Positions 1 through 6,164 of a stretch of DNA of 9,094 nt are shown piece after piece; position 1 is the first letter of the stretch; each line of letters opens with the position of its first letter. Where the stretch lies: assembly GCA_016786965.1 (NCBI GenBank), contig JAEUVL010000033.1, positions 1-9,094 of the forward strand, in the 5' to 3' direction. Under the pieces are notes generated by a model. That model searched no databases and was not told the origin of the DNA. It was given only the letters and a program-made list of their open reading frames with translations. The stretch comes from Chitinophagaceae bacterium (GTDB lineage: Bacteria; Bacteroidota; Bacteroidia; Chitinophagales; Chitinophagaceae). The position numbers were made by a program, and so were the translations under genes.

Positions 1-1
1 C

Positions 2-49
2 ATGAACAAATTATATTTTGATAAAGCCATTAAAGAAGTGAGGTACTAA
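2..49 (+). CDS. 3' end of an upstream gene (partial)
   Basis: The frame starting at base 2 is open from the window edge to a TAA at 47-49 and reads MNKLYFDKAIKEVRY then stop. The stop codon directly abuts the ATG of the next gene (TAA-ATG, zero spacing), which is typical of co-transcribed, translationally coupled genes. Only about 15 codons are visible and the fragment matches no family that I can name. Because the next gene looks like a small anti-sigma-type membrane protein, an ECF sigma factor is a natural guess for this partner, but that rests on context alone. The ATG at 2-4 is probably internal. Confidence 0.5.
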   Translation: MNKLYFDKAIKEVRY

Positions 50-583
50 ATGAATAACACTAATAATAACTCCCCTTCAGGGGCCGGGGGTATAGAAGAA
101 CGTCTCTGGAATTTCATCGACGGAACAGCTTCCGCTGATGAAAAGACAGTGATAGAGCAATTGCTGCAGCAGGATGCGGAATGGAAATCTAAGTACAGTG
201 AGCTACTGGAGATAAACAAACTGTTGCAGGCATCCGAACTGGAAGCTCCTTCCCTGCGGTTCAGCAAGAATGTAATGGAGGAAATCTCCAAACTCCACAT
301 AGCTCCTGCCACTAAAACTTATATCAACAAGAAGATCATCTGGGGTATTGGGTTTTTCTTTATTGCCATGTTCATCGGGTTCCTTATTTATGGCTTTGGG
401 CAAATGGCCTTTAGCGGTGGTGAAGAAAGCAGGGTATCAAAAGAAATAAGCAAGTTTGACATGAGTAAGTTTTTCAGCAATAATTGGATCAATGCATTTA
501 TGATGATCAATGTGGTGATCGGCCTGGTACTGCTGGATAACTTCCTGGGCAATAAAAGAAAGGAGTTCCGGAAAGGAACCTAA
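50..583 (+). CDS. Small two-helix membrane protein, anti-sigma-factor-like
   Basis: A 177-residue protein. After a polar Asn/Ser/Gly-rich start, residues 15-65 form an acidic helical region (WNFIDGTASADEKTVIEQLL and onward) that resembles the N-terminal helical bundle of anti-sigma factors. It has no zinc-binding Cys/His cluster. The first hydrophobic segment is about residues 96-117 (IIWGIGFFFIAMFIGFLIYG). A second is about 147-163 (INAFMMINVVIGLVLLD), followed by a basic tail (NKRKEFRKGT), so both ends probably face the cytoplasm with a roughly 30-residue loop between them. It starts immediately after the stop of the upstream gene, which suggests one operon, and a terminator lies about 90 bp downstream. 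An anti-sigma or sigma-regulator role is inferred from architecture and position. It could equally be an unrelated small membrane protein. Confidence 0.7.
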   Translation: MNNTNNNSPSGAGGIEERLWNFIDGTASADEKTVIEQLLQQDAEWKSKYSELLEINKLLQASELEAPSLRFSKNVMEEISKLHIAPATKTYINKKIIWGIGFFFIAMFIGFLIYGFGQMAFSGGEESRVSKEISKFDMSKFFSNNWINAFMMINVVIGLVLLDNFLGNKRKEFRKGT

Positions 584-640
584 CCAGACACTGAAAAAAG
601 TCCATTGCGCCTTTACGGCTCACTTCAATTGATTAATAAT

Positions 641-665
641 ACTTGATGATGTAATATCATTAAGT
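641..665 (+). other. Imperfect hairpin before the terminator
   Basis: ACTTGATGAT (641-650) pairs with ATCATTAAGT (656-665) over 10 positions with one G-T wobble and a 5-nt loop. It lies 8 bases upstream of the terminator stem, so it would be in the 3' untranslated part of the upstream transcript. It could be an RNA stem that stabilises the 3' end or a dyad-symmetric protein site. Nothing in the sequence decides between these. Confidence 0.45.
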
Positions 666-672
666 CCGGTAC

Positions 673-701
673 GCCCCTGCTGTTTACAGCGGGGGCTTTT
701 T
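673..701 (+). terminator. Intrinsic terminator after the anti-sigma-like gene
   Basis: GCCCCTGCTG (673-682) pairs with CAGCGGGGGC (687-696) over 10 bp with one T-G wobble. The loop is TTTA and five T residues (697-701) follow directly. This is a strong rho-independent terminator reading rightwards. It separates the first unit from the cystathionine beta-synthase gene. Confidence 0.88.
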
Positions 702-802
702 AGCAGCCGGTATTAGAATCATTTCGGTATTGTAATTCTTGTGCTAACAACTGTTATCATCCGGCTGCAAAAACTTACCTTTACCGCCGAAATAAAAAAG
801 GC

Positions 803-2161
803 ATGGACATCAAGAACAATATATTAGAAACGATCGGCAATACACCGCTCATCAGGCTGAATAAAATAACCAAAGACCTTCCCTGTACAGTACTGGCGAA
901 AGTGGATTATTTCAACCCCGGCAATTCTATTAAAGACCGTATGGCACTGAAAATGGTGGAAGTGGCCGAACAGGAAGGCAAATTGAAGCCGGGCGGCACC
1001 ATTATAGAAGGAACAAGTGGCAACACGGGCATGGGCCTGGCCCTGGCAGCCGTGGTGAAAGGCTATAAATGTATTTTCGTTACCACAGATAAACAATCCA
1101 AAGAAAAAGCAGATATACTCAAAGCCGTTGGCGCCGAAGTGATCGTTTGCCCCACCAATGTATTACCTGAAGATCCCCGCAGCTATTACAGCGTAGCAGC
1201 AAGGCTGGCAAAAGAAGTACCCAACTCCTACCATATGAACCAGTATGATAACCTGGCCAACCGCCTGGCGCATTATGAAAGCACCGGCCCGGAGATATGG
1301 AAACAGACAGATGGTAAGATCACTCACCTTGTTTGTACCGCAGGTACCGGCGGCACTATCGTAGGTACTGCTAAATACCTGAAAGAACAAAACCCCAATA
1401 TACAGGTATGGGCCATCGATGTATTTGGTTCATTGCTCACCAAGTATTTCCGCACCGGGGAGATCGACATGAATGAAGTACATCCCTATATCAGTGAAGG
1501 ATTCGGCGAAGACTTTGTGCCAAAGAATTATGACATGAGTGTGATAGACCATTTTGAGCAGGTAACAGATAAAGATGGTGCTGTGATGGCAAGAAAACTG
1601 GCGAAAGAAGAGGGACTGTTCTGCGGCTACAGTGCCGGCAGTTGCATACAGGGACTGCTGCAACTGAAAGATAAATTGAAAAAAGACGATCTCGTTGTTT
1701 GCATCTTCCATGATCATGGCAGCCGCTATGTAGGCAAAATATATAACGACCAGTGGATGATTGAACGGGGCTTCCTCGATGTAAAAACATTCCGTGATGT
1801 GGTAAGTGCAAGAGGAACGAAAAGACTGATCACTATCGATCCTTCACAAACGGTATTGGAAGCTGTAGAGCTGATGAAGAAGTATGATATTGAGCAAATA
1901 CCCGTTATTAATGCCGATGGGCCGATTGGTGCCATCAGTGAGGGGGGCTTATTTCAAAAGATATTCGACAATCCTGAAATAAAGAACTCCAGGGTGGAAG
2001 AAGTATTAGAACCATCCTTCCCGCTGGTGGCTTTTGATACCCCGGTAGAGCGGTTAAGCCACCTTATCAACAAGGAAAATGGCGCAGTTTTAGCGAAAGA
2101 CGAGGCTGGCAATTATCATATCGTAACTAAGTACGATGTGATACAATCCCTTGGTAATTGA
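803..2161 (+). CDS. cbs: Cystathionine beta-synthase (PLP enzyme with C-terminal CBS pair)
   Basis: This cytosolic PLP enzyme is expected to condense serine with homocysteine to cystathionine, the first step of transsulfuration to cysteine. The 452 residues contain the fold type II core: PGNSIKDR with the PLP Schiff-base Lys44, the substrate loop TSGNTG (71-76), the phosphate-binding loop GTGGT (181-185), and GYSAGS (275-280), where Ser277 matches the serine that contacts the pyridine nitrogen. The stretch EGFGEDFVP (232-240) is close to the CBS form (EGIGYDFIP) and unlike cysteine synthase, which favours CBS over CysK/CysM. Residues about 335-452 form two CBS motifs (Bateman module), a likely regulatory unit. 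The N-terminal haem-binding extension of the human enzyme is absent. No cystathionine lyase lies nearby and the gene appears to stand alone. The ATG at 803 follows an A-rich leader. A cysteine synthase-like side activity is possible. Confidence 0.92.
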   Translation: MDIKNNILETIGNTPLIRLNKITKDLPCTVLAKVDYFNPGNSIKDRMALKMVEVAEQEGKLKPGGTIIEGTSGNTGMGLALAAVVKGYKCIFVTTDKQSKEKADILKAVGAEVIVCPTNVLPEDPRSYYSVAARLAKEVPNSYHMNQYDNLANRLAHYESTGPEIWKQTDGKITHLVCTAGTGGTIVGTAKYLKEQNPNIQVWAIDVFGSLLTKYFRTGEIDMNEVHPYISEGFGEDFVPKNYDMSVIDHFEQVTDKDGAVMARKLAKEEGLFCGYSAGSCIQGLLQLKDKLKKDDLVVCIFHDHGSRYVGKIYNDQWMIERGFLDVKTFRDVVSARGTKRLITIDPSQTVLEAVELMKKYDIEQIPVINADGPIGAISEGGLFQKIFDNPEIKNSRVEEVLEPSFPLVAFDTPVERLSHLINKENGAVLAKDEAGNYHIVTKYDVIQSLGN

Positions 2162-2162
2162 C

Positions 2163-2221
2163 GCATACTAAATGAAAGATTGATCCTGCGCAACGCCGGG
2201 AACGATTGCGTATGCCTTTTT
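2163..2221 (+). terminator. Weak candidate terminator after cbs
   Basis: GCATAC (2163-2168), two bases after the cbs stop codon, can pair with GTATGC (2210-2215). Inside it GCAA (2190-2193) pairs with TTGC (2206-2209), so the right-hand strand is continuous while the left has a 21-nt bulge. One C and then five T residues (2217-2221) follow. The position and T-run suit a terminator, but the helix is short and interrupted. Confidence 0.35.
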
Positions 2222-2359
2222 CCGTAATTATACGAAGCACTCTTTGTGTAAACCCGCAATACCCTGGTGTTGGCTTTACTATAAATGTGGTAAATACTGT
2301 CGTAAAAAAATAGGGTTGTTTTGCTCTATTCTGTTAAGGATGTGCTAACTATATTTGTT

Positions 2360-2498
2360 ATCCAATCATCCAATACCAATTGAAAAAACAGAAAACCCAA
2401 TCCTAGAAAAACCAAGAATGTCCAATGTCCAAGATTTGATGAACCGTCCAAAGTCCAAATGATCCTTGAAAACCGACCCCAAGTGTCACCGTGTCCAA
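2360..2498 (+). repeat. CCAA / GTCCAA short-repeat cluster
   Basis: CCAA occurs 11 times on the plus strand in about 140 bases and TTGG is not seen. Two ATCCAAT copies lie at 2360 and 2368. GTCCAA occurs at 2420, 2427, 2446, 2453 and 2493; the first four form two pairs with exactly 7-bp spacing (GTCCAAN twice, twice). The cluster is non-coding, degenerate and strand-biased. It resembles heptameric short tandem repeats of bacterial intergenic DNA more than a CRISPR or a protein-coding repeat. Function unknown. Confidence 0.65.
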
Positions 2499-2527
2499 AT
2501 CCATGAAAAGAATTAAAAGTCCGGAAC

Positions 2528-2555
2528 CCTCCTGCTAAAGCAATTTAGCAGGAGG
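2528..2555. repeat. Perfect 12-bp hairpin with GCAA tetraloop
   Basis: CCTCCTGCTAAA (2528-2539) and TTTAGCAGGAGG (2544-2555) are exact reverse complements around the loop GCAA, a GNRA-type tetraloop. No T-run follows directly on either strand, so it is not a standard terminator. The right arm overlaps the left arm of a second stem, GAGGCG (2552-2557) with CGCCTC (2570-2575), so the two could compete. It sits about 107 bp upstream of the BtuF-like start codon. It may be an RNA element, part of a small RNA, or a palindromic repeat. Confidence 0.7.
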
Positions 2556-2662
2556 CGCGGTGAACCAGCCGCCTCTCCCCCTCAGCATCCCTTTTCTTTT
2601 TTATTCCCTTTTACCATTGCTTAATTTGCAGACCAAATTACTCTCTACGAGATATTACCTGC

Positions 2663-3475
2663 ATGCCATTTTTTACTGATCAAACCGGAAGAATTATTTC
2701 ATTACCTGAAACGCCAAAGCGCATTGTCTCGCTTGTCCCTTCACAAACCGAACTGCTCTTTGATCTCGGGCTAACACACGAAGTGGTCGGCATTACTAAG
2801 TTTTGCATTCATCCTGCAGAATGGTTCCGTACCAAAACAAGAGTGGGCGGAACTAAACAAATAAAAACAGCCCTCATCCAGCAACTGCAACCCGATCTTA
2901 TCATTGCCAATAAAGAAGAGAATGTAAAAGAACAGGTGGAAGAACTGTCCGAAGGCGCCAATGGAGAAAAACAAATCCCTGTATGGGTAAGCGATGTAAA
3001 CAATCTACCCGATGCGTATGAGATGATAGAACAACTGGGCAGTATCACAGGTAAAGAAAAAAAAGCCGGGGAAATAGTATCACACATAAAAGAGAACTTT
3101 TCCAGGCTCCCCTCTATTGACTCCGGGCTTCGGACTGCATATTTGATCTGGCAAGATCCTTATATGACGATCGCTGGCGATACTTTTATCCATTCCATGT
3201 TGCAGGCCGCCGGTCTTATTAATATTTATGCAACCAAAACAAGATACCCGGAGATAACGATAGCCGAACTACAGGCCGCCAACTGCCAACTGCTTTTACT
3301 CTCCTCCGAACCCTACCCTTTTAAACAAAAACATATAGAAGAATTACAAGCACGGTTACCGGCTACCATGATACTGTTAGCAGATGGTGAAATGTTTAGC
3401 TGGTACGGAAGCAGGTTGTTGCAGGCTCCCGGGTATTTTGAGAAACTCTTTAAGCAGATGATAGATGACAGATGA
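2663..3475 (+). CDS. BtuF-like helical-backbone metal receptor, no signal peptide
   Basis: A 270-residue protein of the periplasmic-binding type 2 (BtuF/FepB) family. Family hallmarks are the start PKRIVSLVPSQTELLFDLGL (about 19-38), VVGITKFCIHP, VGGTKQIK and the QPDLIIANKEEN stretch that ends the first lobe. The second lobe (about 130-270) ends with the WYGSR region. Relatives bind cobalamin or iron chelates and feed an ABC transporter, but no permease or ATPase gene lies in the window. No signal peptide or lipobox is present. The frame upstream is closed by a TGA at 2561-2563 and contains no ATG, GTG or TTG before the ATG at 2663, so the short N-terminus is real unless the sequence has an error. 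The protein may therefore be cytoplasmic. The last codons (MIDDR and stop) lie within a heptamer-repeat tract that runs on past the stop. Confidence 0.82.
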   Translation: MPFFTDQTGRIISLPETPKRIVSLVPSQTELLFDLGLTHEVVGITKFCIHPAEWFRTKTRVGGTKQIKTALIQQLQPDLIIANKEENVKEQVEELSEGANGEKQIPVWVSDVNNLPDAYEMIEQLGSITGKEKKAGEIVSHIKENFSRLPSIDSGLRTAYLIWQDPYMTIAGDTFIHSMLQAAGLINIYATKTRYPEITIAELQAANCQLLLLSSEPYPFKQKHIEELQARLPATMILLADGEMFSWYGSRLLQAPGYFEKLFKQMIDDR

Positions 3476-3483
3476 GAGATGAT
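3456..3483 (+). repeat. Four tandem AGATGAN heptamers across a stop codon
   Basis: AGATGAT, AGATGAC, AGATGAG and AGATGAT follow each other with exact 7-bp period. The third copy contains the TGA stop (3473-3475) of the BtuF-like gene, so the array codes for its last residues. The seven-base unit is not a multiple of three, so the repeat is not a protein-level repeat. Confidence 0.8.
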
Positions 3484-3534
3484 AGTGATCTTCAAACCGA
3501 AAAGTGTTTTTAGCATCGTAATGCACTATCATCT
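3477..3534 (+). repeat. Inverted repeat after the BtuF-like gene, possible weak terminator
   Basis: AGATGATAGTG (3477-3487) is the exact reverse complement of CACTATCATCT (3524-3534), giving an 11-bp stem with a 36-nt loop. Partial matching extends outward through the flanking heptamers. Its place directly after a stop codon suits transcript termination or mRNA stabilisation, but no clean T-run follows the right arm. Confidence 0.55.
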
Positions 3535-3565
3535 ATCCGTTATCATCTATAATCTATTATTATCT
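3524..3565 (+). repeat. Degenerate ATCTATN heptamer array
   Basis: Bases 3524-3565 can be written as six heptamers: CACTATC, ATCTATC, CGTTATC, ATCTATA, ATCTATT, ATTATCT. An exact direct repeat TATCATCTAT occurs at 3527-3536 and 3541-3550, spaced by two heptamer lengths. The array roughly mirrors, in reverse complement, the AGATGAN array on the other side of the loop. It ends 10 bp before the next start codon, so it occupies the leader of the kinase-like gene. Confidence 0.6.
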
Positions 3566-3575
3566 GTTAACTTTA

Positions 3576-4688
3576 ATGCTAATGCGCTTCACAGATAATA
3601 AAAACGACCGGGAAACCAACCAGGGCGACCGCCCTTCCCGTAAAAAACCGATGTACCCGGTAAACGACCAACTGCGTCAATACCTGAAACAGCGGGGCCG
3701 GGAAGTAAAACTGCCCGTTACTTACAAGAACCTGCTGAACTTTACCTGGTCTACCCCAATAAAAGATAAACACGGTAATGATACTCTCTGGGAAAAAACA
3801 TCTTATGACAGCCGCGACTGGGATTTTATAAGGGATGGCCTGGTTAAAATATACGCCATCCTGCGAACAGAAGGAGACTTCAGCTTTATCAGTCACCTTG
3901 ATGTGGCAAGAGTGGATTATTGTTCTTTTGGCAACTCAAACCCCTTTCGTATCAGGATCGTAAATAAATACAACGACAACTACGACCATTACTATATCAA
4001 GATCGCCGATGCTTCCCGTATTTATGGACTGGAACTTGAGCACATTCTTTCTCCTAACCGAATTACCTTTTATACCGACCGGGAAACACTGGTGGAAGAA
4101 CATATTCCCGGTATCCCGGGCGATGTATTCATCGAGCAAATGTTACAATCACCGGAAACAGATAAGATACGCCTGGCAAAAGAATTTGTCAAATTCAATG
4201 AAAGATGTTTTGTACGCCTGCTCGGCGATATGCGCAGTTATAATTTCGTCGTCAGCATCACCCCCGACATAGAAGGTTATCAATACCGCATCCGCTGTAT
4301 AGATTTCGACCAGCAATCCTATGAAGGAAGAAAGAACCTCTACCTCCCACAATTCTTCAAAGAGAATTATCCTTTTGTACAGCTTTGCCTCTCGCACCTC
4401 AACAAAGAATCCATTGAGCAGTACCAGGCAGAAGAAAGGACCATGATCACCTTCCGGCTGGCCAGTTCCCGCTACCGCATCAAAGACCTGCTCGACATCA
4501 TGACCACGGATAAAATATCCTCCCCGGAAAAAGTAGCACAACTAAAAAAAGAGCTAAACGAGTACCTGCAAAGCGACTCATATGATAAATGTAATTCCAT
4601 GGGACAGATAGTAAAAACACACCTGAAAGAAACCCTGCGAAAGAATTTGCTGCTGATCCAAAAGAACCTCGGTAAATCAAAACGCTAA
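3576..4688 (+). CDS. Uncharacterised protein with kinase-like (APH/PKL) motifs
   Basis: A 370-residue soluble protein of no family I can name. Its N-terminus (about 1-35) is polar and basic. The middle carries the ordered motifs of a kinase-like fold: YYIKIADASRIYGLELEHIL has a candidate ATP-binding Lys142 followed by Glu153 or Glu155; LVEEHIPGIPG (about 172-182) looks like the hinge after strand beta-5; LLGDMRSYN (215-223) fits the catalytic loop D-x4-N with Asp218 and Asn223, although the His of the usual HGD is Leu216; CIDFD (241-245) fits the metal-binding DFG/IDxx site with Asp243. The C-terminal 90 residues are helical and charged. The substrate could be protein, sugar or another small molecule. 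It starts 100 bp after the BtuF-like gene behind repeats, and an in-frame ATG at 3582 is an alternative start. The gene call is sure; the fold assignment is inference. Confidence 0.72.
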   Translation: MLMRFTDNKNDRETNQGDRPSRKKPMYPVNDQLRQYLKQRGREVKLPVTYKNLLNFTWSTPIKDKHGNDTLWEKTSYDSRDWDFIRDGLVKIYAILRTEGDFSFISHLDVARVDYCSFGNSNPFRIRIVNKYNDNYDHYYIKIADASRIYGLELEHILSPNRITFYTDRETLVEEHIPGIPGDVFIEQMLQSPETDKIRLAKEFVKFNERCFVRLLGDMRSYNFVVSITPDIEGYQYRIRCIDFDQQSYEGRKNLYLPQFFKENYPFVQLCLSHLNKESIEQYQAEERTMITFRLASSRYRIKDLLDIMTTDKISSPEKVAQLKKELNEYLQSDSYDKCNSMGQIVKTHLKETLRKNLLLIQKNLGKSKR

Positions 4689-4742
4689 AGGCTCCCCTCC
4701 TTTTCACGCTTCCGTATTTTCCCCGTTCACCCCTAACATCCG

Positions 4743-4776
4743 TTTGTCTCCCAATAAAATAAATGGTTTATATTAG
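4743..4776 (+). promoter_or_regulatory. Candidate Bacteroidota promoter of the aldolase gene
   Basis: TTTG at 4743-4746 and TATATTAG at 4769-4776 resemble the Bacteroidota -33 TTTG and -7 TAnnTTTG boxes; the second matches 7 of 8 positions. The 22-bp gap is near the long end of the usual range. Transcription would begin near 4783, giving a leader of about 50 nt. Confidence 0.35.
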
Positions 4777-4833
4777 CGGCTCTTTAAACAGGCTGTACCT
4801 GTTTGATCTATTGCCAACTAAAAAAATCAATGA

Positions 4834-5901
4834 ATGAAAAAATACAGAGCCGGTGTGCTGTTTGGAGAAGAACTGACAGCGCTTTACAATGATGCAAAAG
4901 ATAATCAGTTCGCCCTGCCAGCAGTAAATACGATCGGTACCAACACGATCAATGCCACGCTGGAAACAGCCGCCAAAGTGAATTCTCCCGTTATCATCCA
5001 GTTTTCCAATGGCGGTGCCCAGTTCATTGCAGGCAAAGGAATGCCGAATGACAATCTACAGGGTAATATTGCAGGCGGCATCTCTGGTGCCTTGCATATT
5101 CATAATGTAGCTAAATACTACGGCGTGCCTGTCGTGTTACATACGGATCATGCGGCCAAGAAATGGCTTCCCTGGGTTAGCGGTTTAATTGATGCCGGCG
5201 AACAATTCCATAAAGAAAAAGGACAGCCGCTCTTCAGTTCACACATGCTCGACCTGAGTGAAGAACCAGTGGAAGAGAACATTCATACATCTGTAGAATT
5301 TTACAAAAGAATGGCCCCGCTCGGTATGAGCATTGAAATAGAACTCGGCGTTACAGGTGGCGAAGAGGATGGTGTGGACAACAGCGATGTGGAGAATTCT
5401 AAACTGTACACCCAACCTGCCGACGTAGCCTATTCCTATAAAGAACTGAGCAAAGTAGGTCCGCTGTTTACCGTAGCTGCAGCTTTTGGCAATGTGCATG
5501 GCGTGTATAAACCCGGCAATGTGGAACTGCGTCCTGAAATATTAAACAACAGCCAACTCTATATCCAGAAAGAATTCGGCACAGGCCCCAAACCGGTTTA
5601 TTTTGTATTCCATGGCGGCAGCGGCTCACCACAACACCAGATAAGAGAAGCCATCGGTTACGGTGCTATCAAAATGAATATAGATACCGACCTGCAGTGG
5701 GCTTTCTGGGAAGGCGTTCTCGACAATTATAAAAAATATGAAGCGTACCTGCAGGGACAGCTCGGCAACCCTGAAGGAGAAGATAAACCCAACAAAAAAC
5801 ACTACGACCCAAGGGTATGGTTGCGCAAAGGTGAAGAAGCCTTTATCAAACGCCTGGAAGTGGCATTTGAAGATCTGAATTGCATTAACCGTAACGCTTA
5901 G
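4834..5901 (+). CDS. fbaA: Class II fructose-bisphosphate aldolase (FbaA type)
   Basis: This zinc-dependent cytosolic enzyme reversibly cleaves fructose 1,6-bisphosphate to dihydroxyacetone phosphate and glyceraldehyde 3-phosphate in glycolysis and gluconeogenesis. The 355 residues match the E. coli-type class IIA enzyme (359 residues) with a constant offset of four: HTDH gives catalytic Asp105 and zinc ligand His106; EIELGVTGGEEDGVDN gives Glu170 and Glu178; GNVHGVYKPGN gives zinc ligand His222; FHGGSGSP gives zinc ligand His260; MNIDTDLQWAF forms the phosphate-site NxDTD motif. All key residues are present, so the enzyme should be active. An ATG four bases upstream (4830) is out of frame. 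A strong terminator follows and the gene is probably transcribed alone. Confidence 0.97.
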   Translation: MKKYRAGVLFGEELTALYNDAKDNQFALPAVNTIGTNTINATLETAAKVNSPVIIQFSNGGAQFIAGKGMPNDNLQGNIAGGISGALHIHNVAKYYGVPVVLHTDHAAKKWLPWVSGLIDAGEQFHKEKGQPLFSSHMLDLSEEPVEENIHTSVEFYKRMAPLGMSIEIELGVTGGEEDGVDNSDVENSKLYTQPADVAYSYKELSKVGPLFTVAAAFGNVHGVYKPGNVELRPEILNNSQLYIQKEFGTGPKPVYFVFHGGSGSPQHQIREAIGYGAIKMNIDTDLQWAFWEGVLDNYKKYEAYLQGQLGNPEGEDKPNKKHYDPRVWLRKGEEAFIKRLEVAFEDLNCINRNA

Positions 5902-5935
5902 ACCCCGCAGATTAATTACGGATAGTATTATAATA

Positions 5936-5984
5936 GTGTATCCCGGCTGGCGATATTGTACAGCTTCCGGGATACACTTTTTTT
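5936..5984 (+). terminator. Strong intrinsic terminator of fbaA
   Basis: GTGTATCCCGG (5936-5946) and CCGGGATACAC (5967-5977) form a perfect 11-bp stem followed directly by seven T residues (5978-5984). The 20-nt loop can add a few pairs (CTG with CAG). It starts 34 bp after the fbaA stop codon. Confidence 0.93.
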
Positions 5985-6092
5985 ATCCCCGGGAATATCG
6001 CAACTGCCGTACTCACTACAACAGGCATCCTTATAATTTGATGGCCCGGGAATTCTATTTTTTGAAAGAAGCACCCGACTGTTGTATATTTA

Positions 6093-6126
6093 TTTTACCG
6101 ATCATTTACTTAATAAATTAGCTTTG
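6093..6126 (+). promoter_or_regulatory. Candidate promoter of the SPFH/NAD-kinase-like operon
   Basis: TAGCTTTG at 6119-6126 is an exact match to the Bacteroidota -7 box TAnnTTTG. The -33 region is weaker: TTTT at 6093-6096 lies 22 bp upstream. The start would fall near 6133, about 30 nt before the ATG at 6165. It lies after the fbaA terminator, so the pair should be transcribed independently. Confidence 0.5.
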
Positions 6127-6164
6127 AAAAGCACCATTGTTTATTCCAACTAAAACGGCAACTT

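Larger units (their letters stand above)
2162..2662. other. Gene-free 501-bp intergenic region
   Basis: I see no convincing gene here. From left to right it holds a weak terminator-like structure (2163-2221), an AT-rich stretch (about 2220-2360), a CCAA/GTCCAA repeat cluster (2360-2498), a perfect hairpin (2528-2555), and a pyrimidine-rich tract (about 2571-2612) leading into the BtuF-like gene. TTAATTTG at 2621-2628 matches 7 of 8 positions of the Bacteroidota -7 box TAnnTTTG but has no good TTG partner upstream, so a promoter there is only possible. I looked for a cobalamin riboswitch because of the downstream gene and found no B12 box. Confidence 0.6.

Noticed and set aside
2360..2498. CRISPR array made of GTCCAA repeats
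   Set aside because: The units are 6-7 bp, degenerate and without uniform spacers, and no cas gene is nearby.
2162..2662. Cobalamin riboswitch before the BtuF-like gene
   Set aside because: I searched for a B12 box and the conserved core and found neither; the hairpin at 2528-2555 alone is not evidence for one.
803..3475. Functional link of cbs and the BtuF-like gene through homocysteine and cobalamin metabolism
   Set aside because: They are 501 bp apart with repeats and a possible terminator between them, and the ligand of the BtuF-like protein is unknown. Adjacency alone does not support a link.
4009..4272. Plus-strand open frame of 87 codons inside the kinase-like gene
   Set aside because: It lies in another frame of a longer gene that has coherent motifs, and has no start context of its own.
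5988..6053. Direct repeat CCCGGGAAT at 5988-5996 and 6045-6053 as a mobile-element footprint
   Set aside because: Nine bases around a CCCGGG palindrome, with no transposase and no inverted ends, is not enough to support an insertion.
5936..6121. Plus-strand open frame of 61 codons between fbaA and the SPFH gene
   Set aside because: It begins inside the fbaA terminator stem, its codons look random, and the SPFH promoter lies at its end. It is not a gene.
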